A stretch of 64,000 bases of DNA, taken from the NCBI GenBank assembly GCA_024500155.1, contig CM044869.1, forward strand, positions 32,672,501 through 32,736,500, written 5' to 3'. A program made the translations under genes and the position numbers. Origin of the DNA: Chenopodium formosanum. Taxonomy: Eukaryota > Streptophyta > Magnoliopsida > Caryophyllales > Amaranthaceae. Shown one piece after another: positions 54,370 to 64,000 of the stretch; position 1 is the first letter of the stretch, and each line of letters starts with the position of its first letter. The notes beneath the pieces were generated by a model. It saw only the letters and a program-made list of their open reading frames with translations, did no database searches and had not been told where the DNA came from.

Positions 54370-56090
54370 TGTAGACACCTACTTTTGGCCTCCTGTCCCG
54401 ACAGGAAGTGCGATGATGTTATAAAAACCCGTTCTTCATGCTAAATTAAAGTTGAAGTGTTTATGTACTGTGAAATGCATTATGAAGTAAGTTAAAACCC
54501 ATATTTGAGACAAAGTTATCTTAGATCCTTTTTTGATTACTAATTAGGCCTAAAACGTGCTCATATAGGTTTAAACTTGATTAATAACGAACCCAAATGC
54601 GTCAAATGCAATGATTAGATCCAATGGATCTTAAATTGTTAAAAATCGAGCTAATAAGATAAACCAACCATCAAATTTCCATGCAATACCTATACAAATG
54701 GATATCCCTTTTGAAGATCTTACCAACGGTATATTATAAGCCCAATTCCGAGTTAAAACGAAGAAGTTATGATCAAAACACTAAATCGGGCCCTAAAACC
54801 GACACCCTTGCACTCCAACAACCATATATTTTGATCCATATCAGAGTTTAATCTAATTTTAACATCATTCGAAAGTAGACATTCATAGATTTCCAATGAT
54901 ATCTCACACGCCTTAATCCGACTTCGTAATCAAAAGTTATGGAAGTTTTAAAAACGCGTTTTCGTATAAGGCAAAACGCACCACGTGCAACTGACAGAGT
55001 TACGTGCGCGTGGCGCACGCAAGTCAAAGAGATGTGCACGACACTCCAGTGCAACTTCTAGAGCTGCGCGCTCCACCTGACGCCACGGCTCTAAAACCCT
55101 AAATTTAGATTCCTATGCCAATAAATAGGGGTCTTCATTAAACCCGAAAGAGGACCAGAAAAAATCAGAATTCTAAACCCCAACATTCGTGAATCCCTAA
55201 TATCTCAATTTCTCTTACTATCATACTACTTTTGTCCTTTATTTCTAAATACTCTTTAACCCTAATTGAATCCATTGAAGTCCTTGGAGGTATGAAAAAG
55301 AAAGAAAGTCCATAAACGCATTAAACGGAGATTTAGCATAAAAGAAGAACGGTTAGTTTCCTGAGCACTTAGATAAATCACTTTTTCTTTTATTGTTTAA
55401 ATAACTTTAATTGATTAACTAGTGTTGTATGATCACTTTAAAAAACTTTTAATTAATTTATTTCACATAAGTATTCTTTTGTTAATCAAAGATTAGAATT
55501 GAATAATTAATTGTTTTTTTTATCACCTATGTCAACGCGAATATTGTTTATTTCTTGTTCTTTTCACGAATTTGAATAACAAAAGAATAAAGACTTTCAA
55601 AATGTAATTTCTACATGATTAATTCTTGTAAATAAAATCAACTAACTCAGTTTTTAGGAGCCACGTTGCATATATTATTTGGTGATGAAATTATGATAAA
55701 GGAAGAGCTAGTAGAGGCCGCACTGGGGCTAGAATAGCGATTCCTCCTAAAAGGAACGTTATTTTAGTACCCTCGCTCCCGAACTCATTTCTGGTATAAG
55801 TAGACCAATTTAGGCGTAGGGTATACTTATGATTCATGCTAAATATCCCATGAACCCTACTTGGTGGAAAGGCATGAACGGGGTTGATAAGTTTTCCTAA
55901 ACTTCATTAGAAACTCCTTACTAGTTTCTTACAAAAAAGCATAATGATAGGATCAACTCTAATTCAAAGGTCTTCAAACAGTCATGAATTCAAATCCTAA
56001 AATACCCTAAAAAGTGTAAAGTCTTAGGCTATTAAAGGGACATGGGAATAAAGGAGAAGGATCCCCTACGATGAGCACACCCTCCTTACA
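54370..56090 (+). repeat. 3' LTR of element B
   Basis: Starts tgtagacacctacttttggc and ends cctccttaca. Preceded by ctcgatcaaagtgggggctaac. The LTR at 62480-63923 is a relative in the opposite direction: both start TGTAGA.A.CTACA.TTTGGCCTCC and end GGGCACACCCT(C)CTTACA, with the matching block ggagaaggatc near the end. A GCGC-rich cluster (about 54990-55080) precedes a TATA-like caataaatagg near 55120. Confidence 0.85.
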
Positions 56091-56110
56091 ATTTGTTATT
56101 AAAAAAAAAA

Positions 56111-57109
56111 GAAAAATACACTTTAATAATCCCAAATTTGCTCAATTTACTTTAAATAATATCAACTTTCGATTATTATGTAATAACCCCACTATCACCC
56201 ACGTTTTCTTTCTTCAATTCGGATTACTGGTTACCTGATGAAAATGGTTAATTTTTGTTTAAACAAATTATATGACACGTGTCACATTATAATTTGTTCA
56301 ATAAATATAAAAATAAATTAACTAAAATTTAAAAACAAAAAAAGGAAAAAAAAACCAAACACCACCAGCCACCTAACGTTGGTGCCCGCCCTTCCTCAAC
56401 CTGCAAGACCCACACCAAAACCACCCTCTTTGATCCCCCAATCCCACTTTTTTGACCTACCGAAAACCATCCCCGCACCGAAAATCTTCCCATCACTCCC
56501 TTTGATAGCAGTTTCCGGTAATTAGAGGATAGAGAAAGGGAAGGGGTTGCATTTTTGGTGGGTTCGGGGATGGGGGAGGTGATTTCGAGGGTCAGGATTG
56601 GAGATATAGGTGGTTTTGGGGAGGGGGAGAGATGATGGGTATGGTTTCAAAGACGTGAGCTTTAGTTATGGGTGATTTTGTGTTTTATGGGAGATGATTT
56701 TGGCTCAAGGGTTTTGGCTATGGCTGGTTAGGGGGTGGGGGGAGGTAGGGAGGACCAGTTTTGCGAAGTTTCTAAGGAGGTTATGGGGGTGAAGACTAGG
56801 GAGGGGGTGGTTCCGGGTTGGTTGTGGATGGATGTGGCCACCGCCCGTGGTTGTGGGCTGGTGGTGGCTGGTTTTGATCTTTTTTTCATTTTTAATGATT
56901 TTTTCTTTAAAATCTTTTTAATTTTTTAGACCTCTTACGACTTGACATGTGTCAAGTGACCTAGAATATTAGGTCATTAAGTTTTGTTGACCGATTTGGG
57001 ATTGAAGAAATAAAACGCAGGTTAAAGTTGAGATTGTTAAAGAATGATCGAAAGTTGGGATTATTTAAAGTAAATTAAACAAAGTTGGGTTATTAAAGTG
57101 TATTTTTCC
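56111..57109. mobile_element. Non-autonomous DNA transposon with long TIRs (MULE-like)
   Basis: The first 110-120 bp (gaaaaatacactttaataat...) and the reverse complement of the last 120 bp (aaaaatacactttaataacc...) align well: aatttactttaaataatnncaactttcgat is shared. Long TIRs and about 1 kb length suggest a Mutator-like non-autonomous element. The flanks are A-runs, so the TSD cannot be read. The interior (56340-56930) is C-rich then G-rich; an ORF at 56735-56929 has no recognisable domain. A captured host fragment is possible but unproven. Confidence 0.65.
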
Positions 57110-58344
57110 TAAAAAAAACTATAAAAATTTATTTTTAAAACAACAAATTATCTTTTGCTATTAAGAATTTTATCTAACTATCTGACAAATGGACAATGGG
57201 TTAATTATTTACTAACTTCAATGAGAAAAATTAATTTTTCCAATAGGAATTTATTGAAAAATTAAAGTGCTAAGTTTTATAGAAATGAAAAGAATTATAC
57301 GAAATATTCTCTAAAAGACAGCATCCATGGGTGTCATCAAGTGATAAAAAAACGAAGGGATTAAACGATTTCGAATTTTGATTGATCAGGTATGCAGGTC
57401 ATTACTGATAAATCTTAAAACCTTTTTTTTTGGGTTTGACGGGAACATCTTAAAATCTTAAGCCTGTTAATTACTGACCCTCGTCTTGTAGTGGTAGACT
57501 GGTAGCCTAGTAGTTTGGGAAAAAAAATGTCATTAGATAGATTGAAAGTAATACAGAAGTGTTCATAAAAAAGATAGCAATTTTTTTTTTTTTTGCATAT
57601 CAAGGGGTTTTTTCTTACTTTTCCATCATTTATTAAGGGTATATATGTATATTAACATATGCTGACATTGCATGTATGCATCCAGCCATGCTAGCTTTGT
57701 CACATGGGACTGTAACGCCACACCCCATTGTTACTTCACATAAAAGATCTATTATTGGCAACTTTAAGATCTATGAACGGCAACTTTAAGATCTATTAAC
57801 GACAACTTGACAGATAGAGTTGCATCAACTCTAGGCTAGACTCTTTGAATGGGTCGTTTGTGTGTAAAATATCTCATTGAACAAGCACTAATTATACTGG
57901 GCTCTTATTACACGGGCTCTAATCATACGGGGTCTAATTTGTTTAGGACCCATGTTCATCTTTTCTTATGAACCACATAATAATATACAAATTTTACCTA
58001 CACCCCATGCATGGTACGGAACCGGATTAGTGCTTAGGCCTTTTTTGTAGTAGTGGGGTTAGCAAAAGATAACATTGCCCTTTGCATCATGGATGTATTG
58101 AAGTCACTTTGAAATGTAATTGTAAACATCTTCTAGTATAAATTATGTGATACAAAGTATTTATCAACATGTGATAATGAAGTAATGAGCTAGTTTATAA
58201 ATGTAATGACAGATAATTTATATTGAACAAATAATGACATTAAGCTAATTTAAAATTTTAATAATTACTTTTAATCATATTAGGATTAAATGATGGATTT
58301 TTGTTTTGTTTTTTTTTTTAAATCATAAGTAACATGTTTAAATT
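57110..58344. other. Unassigned AT-rich region
   Basis: No gene seen. Three tandem copies of a unit of about 23 nt (aagatctatnancggcaactt) lie at about 57745-57808. Poly-T runs lie at 57581-57594 and 58309-58319. It separates B and the TIR element from the truncated B' and may be older intergenic DNA. Confidence 0.5.
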
Positions 58345-59718
58345 TTTATGATCTCCTCATCCTTAGAACTAGAAAATAAAGACTCGGTAATTGCCACAAG
58401 GCCTACATTTTTAGCTTCCTTAAAATCTGGACTAGACTCATCGTCAGATTCTTCGAACATCTCCCCTTCGCCTGTGGTGATCGCCAGCTTATCACCTTTA
58501 TGGTTAATCCACTTGAAAGTCTTCCTCTATCCATGCTCGAAGGTTTTGTTGAGGGGGGTGATCAACGAGGATGGGTCAAAAGCTTCATCTTGGATGGCAT
58601 TTTGATTAGTCATTGTAGCAACATGGTTTTGCTCTAGTCCAAAACAGCAAGTTAAATGCTTGCCTATCATAGCTCCTTGGTGTTGGGTGTTTTGATTAAA
58701 CGATTCCGAAATCATCATTCAAGAAGCAGCAATCGTGGAATATTTCGAATCCAGGCTTCTTGATACCTTCTAGAACTAATGGTTCTGGAAAGTCATAGCA
58801 TGGGTAATCTTCTCCCTCCCTAACGAATTGACCGTTGAGGGTTTGATTATAGGATGGGAGTAAAGAGACTATCCCTTTCTTATTATTGTCTCTACGTGCT
58901 TTGATCTTAGCATCGTGAGACTCGAATTCTTCTATGGTTGACTTATATCCCAATCCAAAAGAGAAGCTTTTCTTTTGGATAGGAAGTAAAAGAGATTTCT
59001 TTGATCCTATCCCCAAAGGCATTGCAAGAAACTAAATACTCTTGAACGAGATGTTGTTTACTATTGGGGTGGAATATGGATCAAGCCTAAATGATTCTTC
59101 AAGTCTTTCCTCCATTTCTAGTGTGCGAATTGCCTCCGCAGCAAATCCCCACATGTCCTCTTCATCAATATCATGATTTATTTCAAGAAGTGATTGATCA
59201 TTTATTGCTATTTTAAGAGGAGCAGCATGTATAGTCATAGGAAGACCTTTATAGTTCAACCTAATCATTTGATAGAGCAAGGATGGTATTGCTCCAAGCT
59301 CATGTATCCAAGGACATCTAAGAAGAAGGTTGAATTTAGGTTTAATGTCCATGACATTGAATTCAACCATCTTTTGTATTGGGCCTGTGATAATTGGTAG
59401 CTTAAAAGTCCCACACACCGATCTCCTTGAATTGTCATAGGCCCTAATTCTTTGTGTTGTTGATTGAAAGTCTTTTTCAGGATTAAGGCCTAGATATTTC
59501 GCAGTTTGTAATAGGCACACATTTACGGCAGACCCATTGTCAACTAAAGTAAGAGGGATGTTGTATCCCTTGCACCCCACAGTTAGGTATAATGCACTGT
59601 TATGGGTAGTGTCTTTTAAGGGAAAATCATCACTAGTAAAGGTGATTGATTTGTCGGATTTTTCGCTAGTAAGCAAGTTAGCGAGATGCTGTGGAGTTAT
59701 GTTTGTACTTACAAACAA
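58345..59718 (-). pseudogene. pro: Protease and following region of B'
   Basis: Retropepsin with active site LVDNGSAVNVC (near 59515-59560), the same D-N-G variant as in A, then PKFNLLLRCPWIHELGAIPS. A TAG (59032-59034) separates it in frame from MPLGIGSKKSLLL... FSFGLGYKST, a decayed G-patch-like part, followed by the conserved GQFVREGEDYPCYDFPEP block. A frameshift near 58700 leads to the last fragment, IQDEAFDPSSLITPLNKTFEHG. The sequence breaks off just before RT. Confidence 0.78.
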
Positions 59719-61477
59719 AGCCGTTTGTGCATTCGAAAGAGAGTTCCTATGTTCTTTAGAAGTAATTAGGAGTTCCCAAATGCTAACATTCGCCTTAGAT
59801 TAGCGAAGTTGTGTGGACCAATGGATCTTCCACCTCAGGTGGAGGTGGTACTAGATTTTTAACTTGATTTTCAGTGGTCGAAGACCCATTTGGTTGTGTT
59901 TGATAAACTCACCCAGAGCGAGTTAGATGATCTATCTCGTTTGGGTTAGTTGTAGGACTCGTGAACTAACTTTCTTCTAGAGGCTTTAAGTGTGCCACCA
60001 TTTCAAGATGCTCCATGAGTTGTGCTTGATGCCATTGTTCACCCAAGGAGAGATTTGATAAATCTTGTGATTTTCCCAAGAAATGATCCTAATCAAGCGC
60101 TCCACTTGTTTTATTTTGTAGACAAGGTGGAGTTGGGATGGCGGCATACTTAGAGACATATAAGTCTTGGAAGTCGTCGTCCCATAACCCACACACTTCA
60201 TTAGTTGCCCCTACGAGTGTTGTGGTTAGAGGCTTCCCTATGGGAGTGATATAATTCAAAGGAATAAACGTATCACTTCCCACATGATCCTCATCAATGT
60301 GAAATGTCTCCAATGGGGATACATTGTTGTTGGGTGTAGGCGTGGGAATTCTCCCATTGTCTACTAGATCTTGATTTTTTTTGTTTTAGGACAAAGCAAC
60401 GTTCAGTATCATGCCCAACACCTCTATGATAAGAACAATAGGCATTGCCATCCCATTGAGAGTTTCTTTTTTCTGGAGAAGTGGGTGGCGTTGGCCTTGT
60501 TGGTGCAAGCAATCTTTTTTCGTTTAATTTTTTTTGCAACTCTTTATAGCTCACAGGAAATTGTGTAAATCTTCTTTCTCTTGTCCGTCTTTTCCGAGGG
60601 TCATTATTATGATATTGCATTGTGCTATTATATTGCGTGGAAGTCGCAAATACATCAATAGAGGATGAAGTGTTATCATTCCCCTTTTAGTAATTGTTCT
60701 TAGGTTGATTATGATGAGACTTATTTGCGTTTTCTTTAGCAAGATCATCTTCATTCCTAGTAGCCACAAAATAAACCTTTAGAAAGTGACTAAACCAAGG
60801 TAACGTAGATGTTTGTTATACTTTTCATGACAATTTTTAATTAACTTTTGTACGAACTCGAGTTCAGGTGGCCTTTGGGCAAGGTGGGCTGCCTTTTCTT
60901 GCCATCTACCATAGAAAGCAAGGAAACCTTCATCGTCGCCTTGCTTAAGCATTTAAAGTTCATGCAAAATTGATTTGAACTCTACGTTACTCTCATATTG
61001 GGTGATGATAGCCGAAACTACGTCTTTCCATGATGTCTTGAACTTAGCATCTAGCCCATAGTACCACTCTCTCGTGGTTGGGTCTAGAGATAAAGGGAAA
61101 GTCAAAGCATAAAGCTTAGGATCAACTCCCTTTAAGGCTATGGTGCCAGTTAAACTCATTAAATGATTTTTTGGATTATTGGTCACCTTGAATATTGGCA
61201 AGTCCATAGCTACAAACTTTTCTGGTAAAGTGAGTCCTGTAGGAGGAGCAAACTTTTCTGCGTCAAAGTACTTGTTCCCAATTGTGGAACGAAGAACAAG
61301 CTTCTCTAACGACTTCTCTTTTATAGATAGTTCATCCATCTTTTGTTGCAAAGCCAAAGCTTCATCATTTTTCTTTTCAGCTTTTTCTAGTTTCTTAATT
61401 CTTCTCTCCTCGGCCTCTTGTGCCTTTTCCTCTCTCAAGCGAACAATCTCTTCTTGGAGTTGCTCTATGGTTGACAT
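59719..61477 (-). pseudogene. gag: gag of B'
   Basis: The likely start is the ATG at 61477 (MSTIEQLQEEIVRLREEK), with a strong coiled coil in the first 80 residues. The gag domain is NNPKNHLMSLTGTIALKGVDPKL... REWYYGLDAKFKTSWKDV. A TAA after ILHEL (60953-60955) is followed in frame by gag sequence (GFLAFYGRWQEKAAHLAQR, FVQKLIKNCHEKY). A CX2HX4HX4C knuckle (CSYHRGVGHDTERC) lies near 60400-60445. Many breaks follow. Confidence 0.75.
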
Positions 61478-62460
61478 CGTTGTTGGACTAGAGTGAGTTG
61501 TTGAGGGAAGATGGTTTGAAAAGGGGGAATTGTTTGATGGTAAATGTAGAATGCGGGTGCCTAGGAGTCTTCGTTTCCAAGCTTGGAAATAGGCCCTAAA
61601 GGAAGTACGAAAGGTTAAGGAAATCAATACGCTTGTTTAGGAGACAAAAAGAAGGAAAAAAAAAAAGAAAAAGACGCAAGACGCAAGACGCAAGACGCAA
61701 GACGCAATTCATTAATAATGATATTGTTTGTACATGTCAATTGTTCTTAGAGAATCAAAAAGACCTCGTAAAAGTCGGCGCGCGCAAGTAACCAGGTTGC
61801 CCACGGAAGGCGCATGCATCCCTGGCTCTTGTGCTAGTCATGGTGGCGCAACTTCATGAGTCGCGTGCCACTTGCTCGTGCAATTTTTTTTTTGTTTGTG
61901 TCTTCTTCTTTTTAACTATTTTTTTTTATGATACCCTTCGAACGAGACTCAAAATTACGAAGGGACAACTTCGCTATTGGGAACCAAACTAAAAAAGCTA
62001 TCCTAAACACGTTGCATATAGTCATATAATCACATAAGCATAACATAAGCCAAGATTCACATAATGCAGTTCTAAGGTCAAAAGCTTGGGTGTCCAAATG
62101 TACCATATCTTAAGGAATGATGCACAAATCAATCACTCAACGTGTTGAGTCATGACATAACCCTCCCAACATTTTGTTGGTGATATGGGAGGGATGATTA
62201 TTATTGATTTCGAGATAGAAGCCTAGTGTTGGAAACCCCTAGTCAATGAGCCAATCCCCAAAGGTTATAGTGTGCTATGATTTATGCATGATGCAATGTT
62301 GCTTGTTTGGTATTTACTTTTGTGAAAAACGAAGATATTATGCGTTCAAGTCTCGCTCTCTAACTAGAGATTATCCAAGTTAATTCCCGTTACAACCCAT
62401 AGGTAACCTAGTGTTGGAAACCTTGAACCATAACTAAAATTTAATCTTGTAACCTCTAAA
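61478..62460 (-). other. 5' leader of B'
   Basis: About 1 kb with no gene. It holds the GCGC-rich cluster of the family (61770-61885: gcgcgcgcaa, ggcgcatgc, gtggcgcaac, tcgcgtgcc) and a gacgcaa tandem repeat (61673-61706, about five 8-nt units of acgcaaga). Confidence 0.6.
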
Positions 62461-62478
62461 TCCCCAGTGGAGTCGCCA
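62461..62478 (-). promoter_or_regulatory. Primer-binding site of B', tRNA-Arg
   Basis: On the minus strand tggcgactccactgggga, identical to the PBS of A. Confidence 0.85.
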
Positions 62479-62479
62479 C

Positions 62480-63923
62480 TGTAAGAAGGGTGTGCCCATC
62501 ATAGGCGATCCTTCTCCTTAAATGCCCATGGCGCTTTAAAAGCCCAGGACTTTTTAAGGTATATTAGGATTTTAATTCTTCACTGTTTGGGGGACCTTGA
62601 ATTAGAATTGATTCTATCATTACACTTTTTTGTAAGAAATAAGTAGGAGTCGCGAATGAGTTTTAGGAAAACTCATAAACCTCGTTCATGCCTTTCTCCC
62701 AAGCAGAGTTCAAGGGATATTTAGTAGGAATCGTAACTTTACCCATGCCCAAATTGGTCTACGTGTACCAGAAATGAGTTCGGGGGGAATCGCTATCCTA
62801 GCCCTAGTACGACCTCTATTAGCTCTTCCTTTTTTCACAATTTCATCACCAAACAATATATGCAACGTGATACCTAAAAACTAAGTTATTTGATTTTATT
62901 TACAAGCATCAATCATGTAGGAATTACATTGCAAAGGTCGTTATTCTTATTTAATCAATATTCGTGAGAAGAATGATAAATAAACAAGATTTGCCTTGAC
63001 TTAGGTGATCAATCAACAATTAATTATTTAATTCTATTCTTTATTTAACACAGGATACTATGTGGAATTAATTAATTAAACGTTCGTTTAAAGTGATCAA
63101 ACAACACTAATTAATTAATTAAATGTTATTTAAACAAGAAAACAAAGGTGATTGATCTAAGTGCTCGGGAATTTACCACTTCTCCTTGCTAGATCTTCGT
63201 TTAGAACACTTATGGACTCCTTCTTGTTTGGGAACCTCCACCGTAGTAATAAAAACTGAGGGGGGTAAGTGTTTAAGACAAGAGGGTTAAGAGTACACGA
63301 GTTCACATAGTTTCTGCCAGAGTTTTAGGTTAATTTATGTCTGTTTCAGCCTCGTATTAAGCCTCTATTTATAGGGAATGGGTGCATTTAGGGTTTTGAG
63401 TGTTCTGCCGCAACAGGTTTCGCGCGCATCTAAATACGTTATGCGTGACAGCGTTGCGCAAGTGATTTAGATGTGTTGCTATAGGCAGCACAACTTAATA
63501 TCTTTGCGCACGGTATTATGGTAAGAATCAATTTTATATTTTTATGTAATTCTGAATATTCCGCAAGCGCATCACTAGAGGTTGCTCTAGGTGTCACGTG
63601 CAACCTTATGAGTTGCGCGCGCCAGACCAGGGCGACTCATTGAGATGCGCGCGGATTTCTCCGCGGCAGCATTGATTTTTAACCATGGTGCCTCTAAATC
63701 CGTTGTAATTAGGTTTTAACCTCAGGCTTAAGCCTAATTATGATCGGGCTTAGTTAATTTACACCTTAATTCATTTTGTTTTGGGATAGGCTAGTCATTT
63801 TGCATTCTTGTGACTTTATCAGTTGTTCGTAAGCATTCTTCATGTTGATTCAACACAAAGATGGTTTTATTTATCGTCATAGCACTTCCTGTCGGGAGAG
63901 GAGGCCAAATGTAGATATCTACA
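62480..63923 (-). repeat. 5' LTR of B'
   Basis: 1,444 bp. Its outer end is a perfect 14-nt palindrome, tgtagatatctaca. A TATA box (tataaata, minus strand) is at 63366-63373, with GCGC-rich clusters upstream at 63420-63475 and 63590-63660. Same family as 54370-56090. Confidence 0.82.
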
Positions 63924-64000
63924 CTTAGGAACATCTCAAACTCTTTAAAGTATCAAAAGTTGCCAAGTCAATCAATCAACAAACGTAGAAACCAATCACA
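63924..64000. repeat. Half of a third copy of the D/E hairpin
   Basis: The sequence next to the B' LTR (aacatctcaaactctttaaag, then tatcaaaagttgccaagt and caatcaatc) aligns with the right half of the E hairpin (catcccatacgctttaaagt and on to ccaagacaatcaatcc, about 43287-43335). B' therefore seems to be inserted in another element of the D/E family, or in an independent repeat containing this hairpin. Confidence 0.55.

Larger units (their letters stand above)
1..56090 (+). mobile_element. Element B: outer Tat-type Ty3/gypsy element, 5' part off-window
   Basis: The outermost element. Its 3' end is clear: a polypurine tract (aaagtgggggct) at about 54355-54366 lies directly before an LTR at 54370-56090 that starts TG and ends CA. 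Element A (2844-54311) is inserted 58 bp upstream of this LTR, so 1-2843 should be B sequence upstream of A. The A insertion is flanked by attta (2839-2843) and atttc (54312-54316), a 4/5 match to a 5-bp TSD. No B coding sequence is visible; gag-pol would lie left of the window. The same LTR family appears inverted at 62480-63923 with a tRNA-Arg PBS. That 1-2843 belongs to B is inference from nesting. Confidence 0.6.
58345..63923 (-). mobile_element. Element B': 5' LTR, gag and protease of a truncated Tat-type element
   Basis: Minus strand: LTR (63923-62480), tRNA-Arg PBS (62478-62461), leader, gag, protease and the post-protease block. The similarity to A stops where RT would begin (frame ends ...SSKDEEIIK near 58345; A has NDKEIIKAME at 9795). 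RT, RNase H, integrase and the 3' LTR are missing. The coding part has many frameshifts and stops. Confidence 0.8.

Noticed and set aside
56735..56929. Host gene exon inside the TIR element
   Set aside because: The 64-aa frame is low-complexity (Gly/Val-rich then Phe-rich) with no domain; not supported as a gene.
57480..57600. SINE with tRNA-like box A (gtggtagactggtag) and poly-T end
   Set aside because: No proper box B at the right distance and no TSD; similarity to box A is weak.

Overview
The window is repeat-dense nuclear DNA of a flowering plant, probably a eudicot (family not determinable). I found no host gene, rRNA, functional tRNA gene or CRISPR array. Nearly all of it is nested Ty3/gypsy LTR retrotransposons with plant-type primer-binding sites (tRNA-Arg, tRNA-Asp, tRNA-Lys), 5-bp target-site duplications (TSDs), and antisense extra ORFs of the kind known from the Tat lineage.

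Layout. Element B, a Tat-type element whose 5' part lies off the left edge, supplies 1-2843 and its own 3' end (polypurine tract plus 3' LTR, 54312-56090). Element A (2844-54311, plus strand, tRNA-Arg PBS) lies 58 bp upstream of that LTR. A holds two insertions. Element C (10923-34632, minus strand, Athila-like, tRNA-Asp PBS, TSD agccc) splits A's pol. Element E (37607-47491, plus strand, tRNA-Lys PBS, TSD acaga) splits A's first antisense gene. C itself holds element D (18157-29599, minus strand, TSD tgtgc), a relative of E. The order B > A > C > D is a four-level nest. To the right are a TIR-type DNA transposon (56111-57109), about 1.2 kb of unassigned DNA, and B' (58345-63923, minus strand), a truncated relative of B. 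B' is inserted in a further copy of a hairpin sequence that D and E carry.

Genes. A, D and E encode Gag, protease, RT, RNase H and integrase, all broken by nonsense or frameshift mutations. C has intact gag-protease and env-position ORFs but no RT, RNase H or integrase, so it would need proteins in trans. D and E each carry an intron-containing antisense gene with its own TATA promoter. A carries two antisense genes with plant-mobile-domain-like products.

Most notable observations. (1) After Met removal, the D/E antisense protein starts ARTKQTA (intact in E), identical to the first seven residues of histone H3. (2) Right after its PBS, E continues with the complement of tRNA-Lys as far as the anticodon loop, then an inverted piece of its own antisense gene fused in frame to protease, replacing gag: a fossil of aberrant reverse transcription. 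(3) gag-pro and pol in D and E are separated by an in-frame UAG in a TMV-like readthrough context. (4) Each family has its own CG-rich palindrome cluster, shared between its LTR promoter and its internal promoters. (5) D and E share a nested hairpin, with a compensatory base change, between convergent genes.
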